This document shows, piece after piece, positions 8,030 to 18,100 of a stretch of DNA of 64,000 nucleotides. Source of the DNA: Myxococcus sp. CA023 (GTDB lineage: Bacteria; Myxococcota; Myxococcia; Myxococcales; Myxococcaceae); NCBI RefSeq assembly GCF_010998615.1, contig NZ_JAAEAH010000011.1, forward strand, positions 78,570-142,569, given 5' to 3'. A model generated the notes under the pieces. It worked only from the letters and a program-made list of their open reading frames with translations, was not told the origin of the DNA and did no database searches. Each line of letters opens with the position of its first letter. The stretch's first letter is position 1. A program made the position numbers and the translations under genes.

Positions 8030-9259
8030 ATGAGCGCCGTCGAGGGTACCAACTACTACTTCCGCAAAGCCGCGCGGATCATGGACGTAGGCACCCCCAT
8101 CGAAACGCTGCTCGCCACGCCCCTGCGCGAGGTGAAGGTCCAGGTCTCCATCGAGATGGACTCCGGGGAGATTCGCACCTTCCTTGGGTACCGGATTCAA
8201 CACGACAACAGCCGCGGCCCCATGAAGGGCGGCCTGCGCTACCACCCGTTGCTGGACCAGGACGAGTGCGCGTCGCTCGCCTCGTTGATGACGTGGAAGA
8301 CGGCCGTGGTGAATGTCCCCTACGGCGGCGCCAAGGGCGGCATCGCCTGCGACCCGTCCCAGCTGAGCATCAAGGAGCTGGAGCGCCTCACCCGGAAGTT
8401 CGTGGACCAGGTACAGGACGTCATCGGCCCCACGCGCGACATCCCCGCCCCCGACGTCAACACCAACCCCCAGGTGATGGCGTGGATCATGGACCAGTAT
8501 TCGCGCTACCACGGCCACTCTCCCGCGGTGGTGACGGGCAAGCCGCTGGAGCTCTACGGCTCCAAGGGCCGCGAGGCCGCCACCGGCCGCGGGCTGCTCT
8601 ACGTGGCGCGTGAAATCCTGCGTGATTTGGGCCTGCCCGTGAAGGGCACGCGCTTCGCGCTCCAGGGCTTCGGCAACGTGGGCGGCCACACCGCGCAGCT
8701 CCTCTGGGAGGACGGCGGCGTGGTGGTGGCGGTGGCGGACGCGCTGGGCGGCGTGCGCAACCCGCAGGGCCTGGACATCCCGTCCCTCTTCGAGCACGTG
8801 AAGCGCACCGGCACGGTGGCGGGCTTCAGCGGTGGTGCTTCGTGCAGCAACGATGACGTGCTGGGCGCGGACTGTGAGGTCCTCATCCCCGCGGCGCTGG
8901 GCCACGTGCTCACCCGGGAGAATGCCCACGCGGTGCGCGCCAAGCTCATCATCGAAGGCGCCAACGGCCCCACCCAGCCGGAGGCCGACGAAATCTTCGA
9001 GAAGCGCGGCATCTTCGTGGTGCCGGACGTGCTCGCCAGCGCCGGCGGCGTGACGGTGAGCTACTTCGAGTGGGTGCAGAACCTCCAGCACCTGTCGTGG
9101 GAGGAGGACCGCGTCAACGCGGAGCTGGAGAAGTCCATGAAGGAGGCCTACGAGCGCGTGGCGCAGGTGGCGCGCTCCCGGAAGGTCTCCATGCGGACGG
9201 CCGCGTACATCCTGGCGATTGGCCGGGTGGGCAAGGCCACCGTGCTGCGCGGCATCTGA
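8030..9259 (+). CDS. gdhA: Glutamate dehydrogenase (Glu/Leu/Phe/Val dehydrogenase family)
   Basis: The 409-residue enzyme interconverts glutamate and 2-oxoglutarate plus ammonium using NAD(P). The substrate-binding GPMKGGLRYHP segment, the catalytic-lysine PYGGAKGGI segment and the Rossmann GFGNVGG motif are all present. The length fits the hexameric class of about 410-450 residues. Cofactor preference cannot be read safely. A threonine ammonia-lyase gene follows on the same strand 114 bases later, suggesting an amino-acid catabolic neighbourhood suited to a proteolytic predator. The XRE gene upstream is divergent and may regulate it. Leucine or valine dehydrogenase is an alternative within the family, but the sequence looks like GDH. 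Confidence 0.92.
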   Translation: MSAVEGTNYYFRKAARIMDVGTPIETLLATPLREVKVQVSIEMDSGEIRTFLGYRIQHDNSRGPMKGGLRYHPLLDQDECASLASLMTWKTAVVNVPYGGAKGGIACDPSQLSIKELERLTRKFVDQVQDVIGPTRDIPAPDVNTNPQVMAWIMDQYSRYHGHSPAVVTGKPLELYGSKGREAATGRGLLYVAREILRDLGLPVKGTRFALQGFGNVGGHTAQLLWEDGGVVVAVADALGGVRNPQGLDIPSLFEHVKRTGTVAGFSGGASCSNDDVLGADCEVLIPAALGHVLTRENAHAVRAKLIIEGANGPTQPEADEIFEKRGIFVVPDVLASAGGVTVSYFEWVQNLQHLSWEEDRVNAELEKSMKEAYERVAQVARSRKVSMRTAAYILAIGRVGKATVLRGI

Positions 9260-9373
9260 CGCGGCCCGCCGTGTCGCGCGCTGGACGTAGCGCGGCGCGG
9301 CAGACAGCCGGCGGAGCACGCTCCTTCTTCGTGTCGCTTCCGCCCGGGGCTCGCATCCGATAGAGGCGCGCCC

Positions 9374-10591
9374 ATGGTCACCCTCGAGGACATCCAGGCC
9401 GCGCGCGAGCGCCTTCGCTCGGCCATCCGCCCCACGCCGTGCCCGCAGTCGGACTACTTCACGGAGCGGACGGAGTGCGCCGCGGTGTTCTTCAAGCTGG
9501 AGAACCTCCAGCGCACCGGGGCCTTCAAGGAGCGCGGCGCCCTCAACAAGCTGCTGACGCTGTCCGAGGACGAGCGGCGCCGGGGCGTCATCGCCGCGTC
9601 GGCCGGCAACCATGCGCAGGGCGTCGCGTACCACGCGCGTCGGCTGGGCGTGAGCGCCACCATCGTCATGCCGGAGCGCACCCCGCTCATCAAGGTGTCG
9701 CGCACGCGGGATGACTACGGCGCGCGCGTGGTGCTCAAGGGCACCAACTACGACGAGGCCTACGCGGAGGCGCTGCGCATCCAGAAGGCGGAGGACCGCG
9801 TCTTCATCCACCCCTTCAATGACGCGCACGTCATCGCCGGCCAGGGCACCATCGGACTGGAGCTGCTGGAGCAGTGCCCCGACCTGGAGGTGGTGCTCGT
9901 CCCCATTGGCGGCGGCGGGCTCATCTCCGGCATCGCGTGCGCGCTGAAGGAGACGCGGCCCGACATCCGCGTGGTGGGCGTGCAGGCGGAGACCATCGCC
10001 AGCATGAAGGCGTCGGTGGAGGCGGGCGAGCGCGTGCTGCTGGCCGCCGCGGGCACCACCATCGCGGACGGCATCGCCGTCAAGCGCGTGGGCGACCTCA
10101 CCTTCCCCATGGTGCAGAAGTACGTGGACGAGGTGGTGGCCGTGGACGAGGAGGAGATCGCCGCCGCCATCCTCACCCTCCTGGAGCAGGAGAAGAGCGT
10201 GGTGGAGGGCGCCGGCGCGGTGGGCCTGGCGGCGCTGCTCAGCGGTGACGTTGCCGCCGCGAGGGGCCGGCGCACCGCCATCATCTTGAGCGGAGGCAAC
10301 ATCGACATGAACGTCATCAGCCGCATCATCGAGCGCGGTCTGGTGAAGGCCGGTCGTCTGGTGCAGTTGGAGGTCCGGCTGCCGGACCGGCCCGGAATGC
10401 TGGCGAAGCTCACCACGCAGGTGGCGGACCTGCGCGCCAATGTCGTGGAGATCCACCACGAGCGCGCCTTCTCCAAGGCGGGCCTGGGGGAGGCAATGGT
10501 GGAGGTGACGCTGGAAACCACCGGGCCCGCGCACATCGAGGAGCTGGAGCGCGCGCTCCACCGGCTGGGCTGGCAGGTGGCCCGCAAGTAA
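9374..10591 (+). CDS. ilvA: Threonine ammonia-lyase with C-terminal ACT domain
   Basis: This 405-residue PLP enzyme deaminates threonine (or serine) to 2-oxobutyrate and ammonium. The PLP-binding lysine lies in TGAFKERGAL, the phosphate-contacting motifs SAGNHAQG and PIGGGGLISG follow, and residues from about 325 form a single ACT-like regulatory domain (LEVRLPDRPGMLAKLT). One ACT domain and about 400 residues fit the shorter catabolic/biosynthetic TdcB/IlvA-type enzymes rather than the 514-residue E. coli IlvA with a double ACT. Allosteric control by isoleucine or valine is likely but not provable here. It lies downstream of gdh and may be cotranscribed with it. Confidence 0.92.
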   Translation: MVTLEDIQAARERLRSAIRPTPCPQSDYFTERTECAAVFFKLENLQRTGAFKERGALNKLLTLSEDERRRGVIAASAGNHAQGVAYHARRLGVSATIVMPERTPLIKVSRTRDDYGARVVLKGTNYDEAYAEALRIQKAEDRVFIHPFNDAHVIAGQGTIGLELLEQCPDLEVVLVPIGGGGLISGIACALKETRPDIRVVGVQAETIASMKASVEAGERVLLAAAGTTIADGIAVKRVGDLTFPMVQKYVDEVVAVDEEEIAAAILTLLEQEKSVVEGAGAVGLAALLSGDVAAARGRRTAIILSGGNIDMNVISRIIERGLVKAGRLVQLEVRLPDRPGMLAKLTTQVADLRANVVEIHHERAFSKAGLGEAMVEVTLETTGPAHIEELERALHRLGWQVARK

Positions 10592-10650
10592 CACCCCGTC
10601 CGGGGGCAGGGCCTTGCGCCCGTGCGCCCGTGTCCGGCGATACTCAGGGC

Positions 10651-12042
10651 ATGAGCCCCGCCGCCCTGCTCTCCGCCCTGCTACTGACCGCCGCCCCTTC
10701 TTCTCCCGGACAGAAGGCGAAGTCGCTCGCCGCCAGCCGCGCCTGGGAGGAGCTCTACCTGGCCTTCTCGGCCGGAGAGGCGTCGGACGTGCCCGCCCCG
10801 CAGCGGGGCACCGTCGCCACGGCGCTCCAGAAGGGCTGCGAGGCGCTGACGGACGAGGACCCGGTGATGGCGTACTCACTGGGCGAGCGAGCCACCGTCT
10901 ACGAGGAGTCCGCGGGCGCGCTGCGGTGCCTGGCCCGGGCCGCGCGGAAGACGGACCAGCGGGCCACCGCGGAAGCCGCCCTGCGCAAGGGGCTGGCCCA
11001 GTACCCCAAAGACGGCGCCTTCGGCCTGGAGCTGGGGCGGCTGCTGATGGAGGAACAGGACGCGGCGGGCGCCGTGGCGGCGCTGGAGAAGGTGCCGGCG
11101 AAGTCGAAGGAGGCCGCGGAAGCGAAGCGGCTGCTCGTGCAGGCCCGCGCCAAGACGACGGAGGAGACCGCCGCGCGGCGGGAGGCGGAGCGCCTGGAGC
11201 TGCGGATGAATGGCGCCACGAGCGGGCGGCCCACCGTCATGGTCGAAACCCAGCCCGCGGTGGCCGGCCAGGGGCGGGGCTCCACGCGCTCGGCCAGCCT
11301 CAACTACGAGTCGGGCACCGGCGCGGACGGCATGCGGACGCGCTCCAACAGCCGCTTCGTCATCAAGTACTTCAACAACCAGCGCGACTTCGGCCAGCGC
11401 GCGGAGTACGAGGGACGAATTGTCGCCGCGCTGGACGAGGCCTACGACTTCACCCGCAGCATGCTGGGCGAGGTGCGACAGGCGCCGGTGGACATCATCC
11501 TGTACACACTCGCGGAGTTCCAGACGCACTTCGGCGCGGCGAAGGCGCGAGCGGTCGCCGGGCTCTATTCCGACAACGCCATCCGCATCAACGACGCCGC
11601 GGAGCTCACCCAGCAGACCAAGGCCACCCTGGTCCACGAGTACGTCCACGCCGCGCTGGATGACTTCTGCGACGGCTACGGCAACAACCTCCCCGTCTGG
11701 CTCAACGAGGGTCTGGCCGAGTACGTCGAGTGGCGCTACCTGGGAGGCGAGGACCCCGAGCGGTCGGTCCGGAACTACATGGCCCAGGCCGCCAAGGCGA
11801 ACTCCCTGCCCAAGCTGGCGCAGATGGAGGGCGCGTCCCTCATCATGCAGAGGAACCCGACGGTCGCCTATGCCACCTCCGCCGTGGCGGTCCGCGAGCT
11901 GGTGAAGCGGGGCGGCACGGGCCGGTTCCTCACGATGGTCCGCGAGGTGGGACAGGGAAGACCCATCGACGAGGCCCTGTCGGAGCACTACGGCAAGACG
12001 CGGGCGAGCCTCGACGAGGATGTCCGGGCCGCTCTCCAGTAG
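10651..12042 (+). CDS. Secreted gluzincin (peptidase MA-like) with TPR-like N-terminus
   Basis: The 463-residue protein starts at the ATG at 10651, where a short signal peptide (SPAALLSALLLTAAPS) begins; an in-frame GTG at 10630 would put extra polar residues ahead of it. The N-terminal third is alpha-helical with TPR-like periodicity (LRCLARAARKTDQRATAEAA). The C-terminal half contains the zinc-peptidase motif LVHEYVHAALD and, about 20 residues on, LNEGLAEYVEWR, which supplies the third zinc ligand Glu as in peptidase MA-like gluzincins. It should be an exported metallopeptidase, possibly acting on envelope or prey proteins; the substrate is unknown. Gene order with ilvA (59-base gap) does not reveal a link. 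Confidence 0.85.
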   Translation: MSPAALLSALLLTAAPSSPGQKAKSLAASRAWEELYLAFSAGEASDVPAPQRGTVATALQKGCEALTDEDPVMAYSLGERATVYEESAGALRCLARAARKTDQRATAEAALRKGLAQYPKDGAFGLELGRLLMEEQDAAGAVAALEKVPAKSKEAAEAKRLLVQARAKTTEETAARREAERLELRMNGATSGRPTVMVETQPAVAGQGRGSTRSASLNYESGTGADGMRTRSNSRFVIKYFNNQRDFGQRAEYEGRIVAALDEAYDFTRSMLGEVRQAPVDIILYTLAEFQTHFGAAKARAVAGLYSDNAIRINDAAELTQQTKATLVHEYVHAALDDFCDGYGNNLPVWLNEGLAEYVEWRYLGGEDPERSVRNYMAQAAKANSLPKLAQMEGASLIMQRNPTVAYATSAVAVRELVKRGGTGRFLTMVREVGQGRPIDEALSEHYGKTRASLDEDVRAALQ

Positions 12043-12168
12043 GGGAGGCTGCCAGCCGGGCACGGGCCAATTGGTTTACCCGTCCCCGGGAGTCCCCTAG
12101 ACTCGCAGCCCCCTCTATTTACGCTGCGACAGAAGCTCGGCTGTACGCTGTCCGCAGCAAGGTGACGG

Positions 12169-15100
12169 ATGTCGGACACGCGCGCAGCGATGAGAGAATT
12201 CCGCTTTCTCGACGAGAAGCGGAAGCTGGGAAGCCTGTCTCCGGTGGAGGAGGCTCGCTGGAACGAGCTGCGCGCACAGCTGGGCGTGGATGACGCGCCA
12301 GCCGCGGACGCCGCCGCCTGGCAGCAGCAGGCCGCGCCCCAGGGCTACTACGCCGCTGACGGCCAGTGGTACCCCTACCCCGCTGGCTACGAGCAGCAGC
12401 CCCAGGGCTACTACGCCGCCGACGGCCAGTGGTACCCCTACCCCGCCGGCTACGAGCAGCAACCCCAGGGCTACTACGCCGCCGATGGCCAGTGGTACCC
12501 CTACCCCGCCGGCTACGACCCGAACCAGGGGTATGATCCGAACGCGCAGGCCTACGCGCAGCAGGGCTACGATCCGAACGCTCAGGCGTATGACCCGAAC
12601 GCTCAGGCCTACGCACAGCAAGGCTACGATCCGAACGCTCAGGCCTACGCACAGCAGGGCTACGACCCGAACGCTCAGGCCTACGCACAGCAGGGCTACG
12701 ACCCGAACGCGCAGGCTTACGCGCAGCAGGGTTACGACCCGAACGCTCAGGCCTACGCACAGCAAGGCTACGATCCGAACGCTCAGGCCTATGCGCAGCA
12801 AGGCTACGACCCGAACGCGCAGGCGTATGACCCGAATGCGCAGGCTTACGCGCAGCAGGCGCATGACCCGAATGCGGGCTACGCCCAGGGCACGGCCGAA
12901 GCGTGGCAGGCGGATCCGCAGGCATATGCCGCGGAGTCCGTGCATCAGCAGTCCTACCCCACCGCTCCCGCACACCAGCCGGCGGTCGAGCCGGACAACC
13001 TCAGCCTTTCGGACGACATCGACATTCCCGCGCTGAGCGAGCCCGCGCCGTGGATGACGCCGGGCGCCGGTGGACAGGCTCAGAATGCACTGAGCGCTGA
13101 GCAGGAATCCGACATCGATGCGATGTCCGCCGGCGAGGAACCGGCCGCGGCGGATGACCCGTCTGCGTCGTTCGCGGACGTCACCGCGGACCTCCAGCAG
13201 GATGCGCAGCCTGTGTCCGAGGAGGCGCAGCCGGAAGCCCTGAGCGTTGCGGAGGATGACTTCTCCGAAGTGGGGTCGGACACCCCGGCGGTGGCCGCCA
13301 GCGCCGAACCCGAGACCTCCCTGGAGGCGTCGTTCGCCGACCTGTCGATGGAGGTCGAGTCGGCACCGGATGCGCCGATGGCGCCCACGGACGATGCCCT
13401 GGCCTCGATGGAAGTGGAGGTCCCCTCCTCCGAGGTCGAGTTGCTGGACGGCACCGCCGACAGCGAGCCTGTCCTGGCCCACGAGCAGTCTCCCGCCCCC
13501 ATCGATGATGCGTGGGCCTCCGCGCCGCTCGCCGTCGAGACTGCGCACGTGGACGTCGCCGATGCGGGCGACATCATCGACGTTGCCGCCATGGCGGAGC
13601 CGGAGGCGGCCTCGCAGGCTGCGAATTCCGAAATCGCGCTCGATGCCTCCGACATGGTCGAAGCGTCGGCTGCGGACTCCGCGGATACGACGGATGCGTG
13701 GGACGCGGGTGCGACGACCGACGTGACGGCTGATGCCATTGCGACGGCCGACCACAGCGCGACGGATTTCATCGCGGACAGCGCGGGCGATACGTACGAG
13801 GCACAGCCCGCCGAGATTGCACTCGACACCGCGGATGAGGCTTCGGCCGAAGCCGAGCCCACCGAGATTGCGCTCGATGCAGCCGACGTGAGCGATGCGG
13901 CGGTTGAGCACGCCTCGGAGATGGCGTTCGACGCGTCTGCCGGGACCGAGACGGGCGCCGACACCTCGCCCGCCGAAATCGCGCTCGACCCTTCCGATGT
14001 CGCCGTGGCGGAGACCTATCCCGAGACGACCCTCCTGGCGTCTGACGCCAGCGATGCCGCGACGGCGGAAGCCTACCCCGCGGCAGACTTCGCGACGGCG
14101 GAGGCCTATCCCACGACGGAGTTCGCGACGGAGGAGGCTTACCCCGCGACGGAGTTCGCGACGGCGGAGGCTTATCCCGAGGCGGCGCTGACTGCCTCCG
14201 AGGCAAGTGATACGACCGCAGCCGCTCCCGAGTTGGCGCTCTCGGCTTCGGATGTCATCGAAACGTCTGCTCCCGAGCCGGAGCTGGCGGCTGCGGATGC
14301 CAGCAGCGAAGTCGTCGCCGAGGCCTCCCCCTACGACAGCGCAGCAGCCTCGTTCGAGCCCTTCGCCGAGACTGCCTTCAGCGAAGGCGATGCAACCGCC
14401 GCTGGCGAGCCGTACACCGAAGCGGTGCTCGACGCCGCAGAGGTCAGCGACACGGCTGTGAGCGAGCACGCTTTCGCGACGTCCGAGGCGAGCGAGTCGG
14501 CCACTGCCGAGGCGTATCCGGAAGTGGCGCTCGACACCGCCGATGTCAGTGATGCGGCCACGATGGAGTTGGACTCGGTGACGACCGCTGCCGAAGCCAC
14601 CTTCGACACGGCGCTCGCATCCAGCGAATGGGGCAGCACGGACGCGGCCGAGGAGCTTGCCACAACGGCGCATGCGGCCTCCGACGTCAGCGAATTGGAT
14701 GCCATCGAGACTGCTCCCGAGATGAGCGAGCCCGAAATCGCTCTCGATGCGTCCGACGTCGCCGAGTCCGCCCCGAATGATCCGGCCGCGGAGATTTCCC
14801 TGGAGGCCTCCGACGTCGCCGAGCCGCAGTCGGCTGAAATCGCCCTCGATGGCTCGGAGGTGAGCGAAGAGTCTCCCGCGCAGCAGGGAAGCGTCCCGAC
14901 GCTGGAGCTCAACGCGGCCGAGGTGTCGTCCGACGAGCCCTCGCTCGATGTCATCGATGTCGAGTCCGCGCCCGGACACGCCGGGGACGAGGCATCGTTC
15001 CAGGCCGCTGACGCCGGGAGCGAGCAGCCCACGCTCGAGGTTATCGAAGTCGGTACGGAGGCCACCGCTTCGGAAGTGGACATCCCGCCGGAAGCTGCGC

Positions 15101-18100
15101 CCTTCGCGTCGTCGGATGTCCCATCGCTCGAGCTCCGGCCGGTCCAGGTGGGTCCGGACCTCCACGCGGAAACGATCGAGGTGGTGGGAGTTCCGCCGCA
15201 TTCGTCCGCGCGCACGCCTTCCGCCGAGGAGATGTTCGACCTGAGCGGGAACCCCGAAGAGGCCGTGCCTCTCGCGGCGGCGAACGAGTTCCTGGCCCAC
15301 GGACACTTCGCGCCGACCGATGAGCGCAGTGTGGCGATGGCGGAGGGTGACGCGGGCGCCATCGAGCTGCAGCCTGAATGGGCTTCCACTTCCGAGCAGC
15401 CCGCTGCGGAAGCGGCTCAGACGGAATGGGCCACTTCCGGTGAGCAGGCCGCTTCCAGCGATGCGTATGCAGGCTGGGAGGATCCTGTTTCGGAAACCGT
15501 CGAACTCCAGGCGGAGTGGGCGGAGCCTGTCACCGCTTCCGAGTGGACGACCTCCGAGCAATCGGCGCCTGCCACGAGCCACGCGGCGTGGGCGGCTTCC
15601 GATGCAGGCACCACCTCCGAGGCTGGCCAGGCCGAGTGGACGCAATCCCCCACCGGAGCAGCGCCGGAGCCTCAGGCCGAGTGGGCCGACTCCACCACCG
15701 AGCTCCAGCCCGAATGGGTTGCGGCCGAAGACGCGGCAGCCCCTGAAGCACAACCCGAGTGGGCCACCACCGCGGAGCAGGCGCCCACCGAGGCGCAGGC
15801 GCAGTGGACCGAGACCGCCGCGCAAGCCGCCCTCGGCAGCGAGCAGACGGAATGGGCTGCGAACACGCCCGAGGCGACCCAAGCCGACTGGGCTTCGTCC
15901 TCCACCGAGGCCGCGCCCGTCGAAATCCAAGCGGAGTGGGCTGAGCCGATCGCCGAGGACGGCCAGGCCCAGTGGGCCACGACTGAAGCGTCCCCGAGCG
16001 AGGGCTGGAACACGGCGCCGACTGAAGCAGCGCCCGTGGAAGTCCAGGCCGAGTGGGCCGAGTCTTCCGAGGCCGCGCCCACTGAGGCTCAGGCCGATGG
16101 GTCGGCCCCTACGCCCGACGCAGCGCCGGTGGAAGTGCAAGCCGAGTGGGCCGACCCCGCCCAGCAAGATGGAGCCGCTCTGACGGCTGAACCTGCGGCG
16201 ACGGAGGCCCAGGCCGAATGGGCTGCGCCAGAAACCGCTGACGCCACTACGGATGCCCAGGCAGGTTGGACGACGCCGGGCGCCGACACGGCTCAGTCGG
16301 AATGGACTGCCTCTTCGGAAAACGGGTGGGCGACCGCCGAGGAAGTTCAGACCGAATGGACTGCGCCTGCGACCGAAACCGCCGCGCAGCACGAGTGGGC
16401 CACGACGCCTGCGGCTGAAGCAGCGCCAACCGACTGGGCCGCTCCCGCTACCGAAAACGCCGGGCAGCCCGAGTGGGCCACGCCTGCGACCGAAGCCGTG
16501 CCCGGCGAAGGTGCTCAGCCCGAGTGGGCTTCGCCTGCGACCGAGGAAGTCCAGGCCGAGTGGGCTACGCCTGCGGCCGAAGCCGCCGCATCGCCGGAGT
16601 GGGCTTCGCCTGCGACCGAGGAAGTCCAGGCCGAGTGGGCTACGCCTGCGGCCGAGGCCGCCGCATCGCCGGAGTGGGCTTCGCCTGCGACCGAGGGAGC
16701 CCAGTCCGAGTGGGCTACGCCCGCGACCGAGGCCGCCGCATCGTCGGAGTGGGCTTCGCCTGCGACCGAGGGAGCCCAGTCCGAGTGGGCTACGTCCGCG
16801 ACCGAGGCCGCCGCATCGTCGGAGTGGGCTTCGCCTGCGGCTGAAGAGGTTCAGGGCGAGTGGGCCACTCCCGCTGCCGATGCCGCCGCCCCGTCGGAGT
16901 GGGCTTCGCCTGCGGCTGAAGAGGTTCAGGGCGAGTGGGCCACTCCCGCTGCCGATGCCGCCGCCCCGTCGGAATGGGCTTCGCCTGCGACGGAAGAGGC
17001 GCAAGGCGAGTGGGCGAATCCCGCTGCCGATGAAGTTCAAGCCGAGTGGGTAACGCCCGCGGAAGGCGCTGCGCCGTCGTCGGAGTGGGCTTCGCCTGCG
17101 ACCGAGGAAGTCCAGGCCGAGTGGGCGACGCCCGAGGAAGGCGCTGCACCAGCATCGGAGTGGGCTTCGCCCGCAACGGAGGAAGTCCAGGCTGAGTGGG
17201 CCACGCCTGCCACCGAAACCGCCGCACCGGCGTCGGAATGGGCTTCGCCCGCCACCGAGGAAGCCCAGTCCGAGTGGGCCACGCCTGCCACCGAAACCGC
17301 TGCCCAGCCTGAGTGGGCCTCGCCTGCGACCGAAGCCGCCCAGCCCGCCTGGGCTGCCCCCACCGAAGGCGCGCAGGCAGAGTGGGCCGCCCCCGAGGCA
17401 GAAGAAGTCCAGGCAGAGTGGGCCGCCGCTCCGGCGGAGGGCACTCAGCAGGAGTGGGCAACGCCCACGGAAGCCCCCCACGCGGAGTGGTCCACGCCCG
17501 CCACCGAGGAAGTCCAGGCCGAGTGGGCCGACCCCATCGAGGAAGCCGCTCCGGCCACCGAATGGACCTCAACGAGCGCGCCTGCCGCCTCGCAGTGGGA
17601 CACGCCCGCGGACAACGCCCCCGCGGCCTCGGGATGGTCCGCGACCAGCCACGACACCAGCGCGACCTGGGACGCCTCCGCCACCACCGAGTGGTCCTCG
17701 GAGCAGACGGCGAACTGGAACGAAGCGCCCGCTGAAGAGGTCTCCCTCGCGGACACGGCCACGCCTGCCTCCGCGGAGTGGAATGACGCCTCCGTGGACG
17801 TGGAGCCCGTCATGGAGGAGGCCGAGCCCATCGAAGCGGCGTCCGCGTGGGAGGCGGAGCCCATCCTGGACAGCGCCCCTGTGACGTCGCAGTGGGCCGC
17901 CGCCAGCACGGACAGCCCCTTCGGCGCTCAGGCGCAGGACTTCACCGAGGCCACGCCCATCGAGGAAGAGGAAGTCTCGATGGATCTCGAGCAGGAGGTC
18001 TCCGAAATCGACGTCGAGGAAGAAGCCGTGGTGCCGCCGCCCGCCCCCATGGCCGCCATCCCCGTCGTCGCGTCGGCGCCCGCGCACTTCGCCCAGGCGG

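Noticed and set aside
7925..10879. A 984-codon minus-strand frame across gdh and ilvA
   Set aside because: Both genes on the plus strand have clear catalytic motifs. The antisense frame is an effect of high GC and third-position bias, with a His/Arg/Gly-rich product.
12541..12860. A CRISPR-like regular repeat array
   Set aside because: The 36-bp units are contiguous, with no unique spacers. They keep one reading frame and encode GYDPNAQAYAQQ, so they are coding repeats.
12115..17481. A 1788-codon open frame on the minus strand
   Set aside because: It lies antisense to the giant repeat gene. Its Arg/Gly/Leu-rich product mirrors the plus-strand repeats, and the plus frame has a ribosome binding site, a sensible N-terminus and a folded C-terminal domain.
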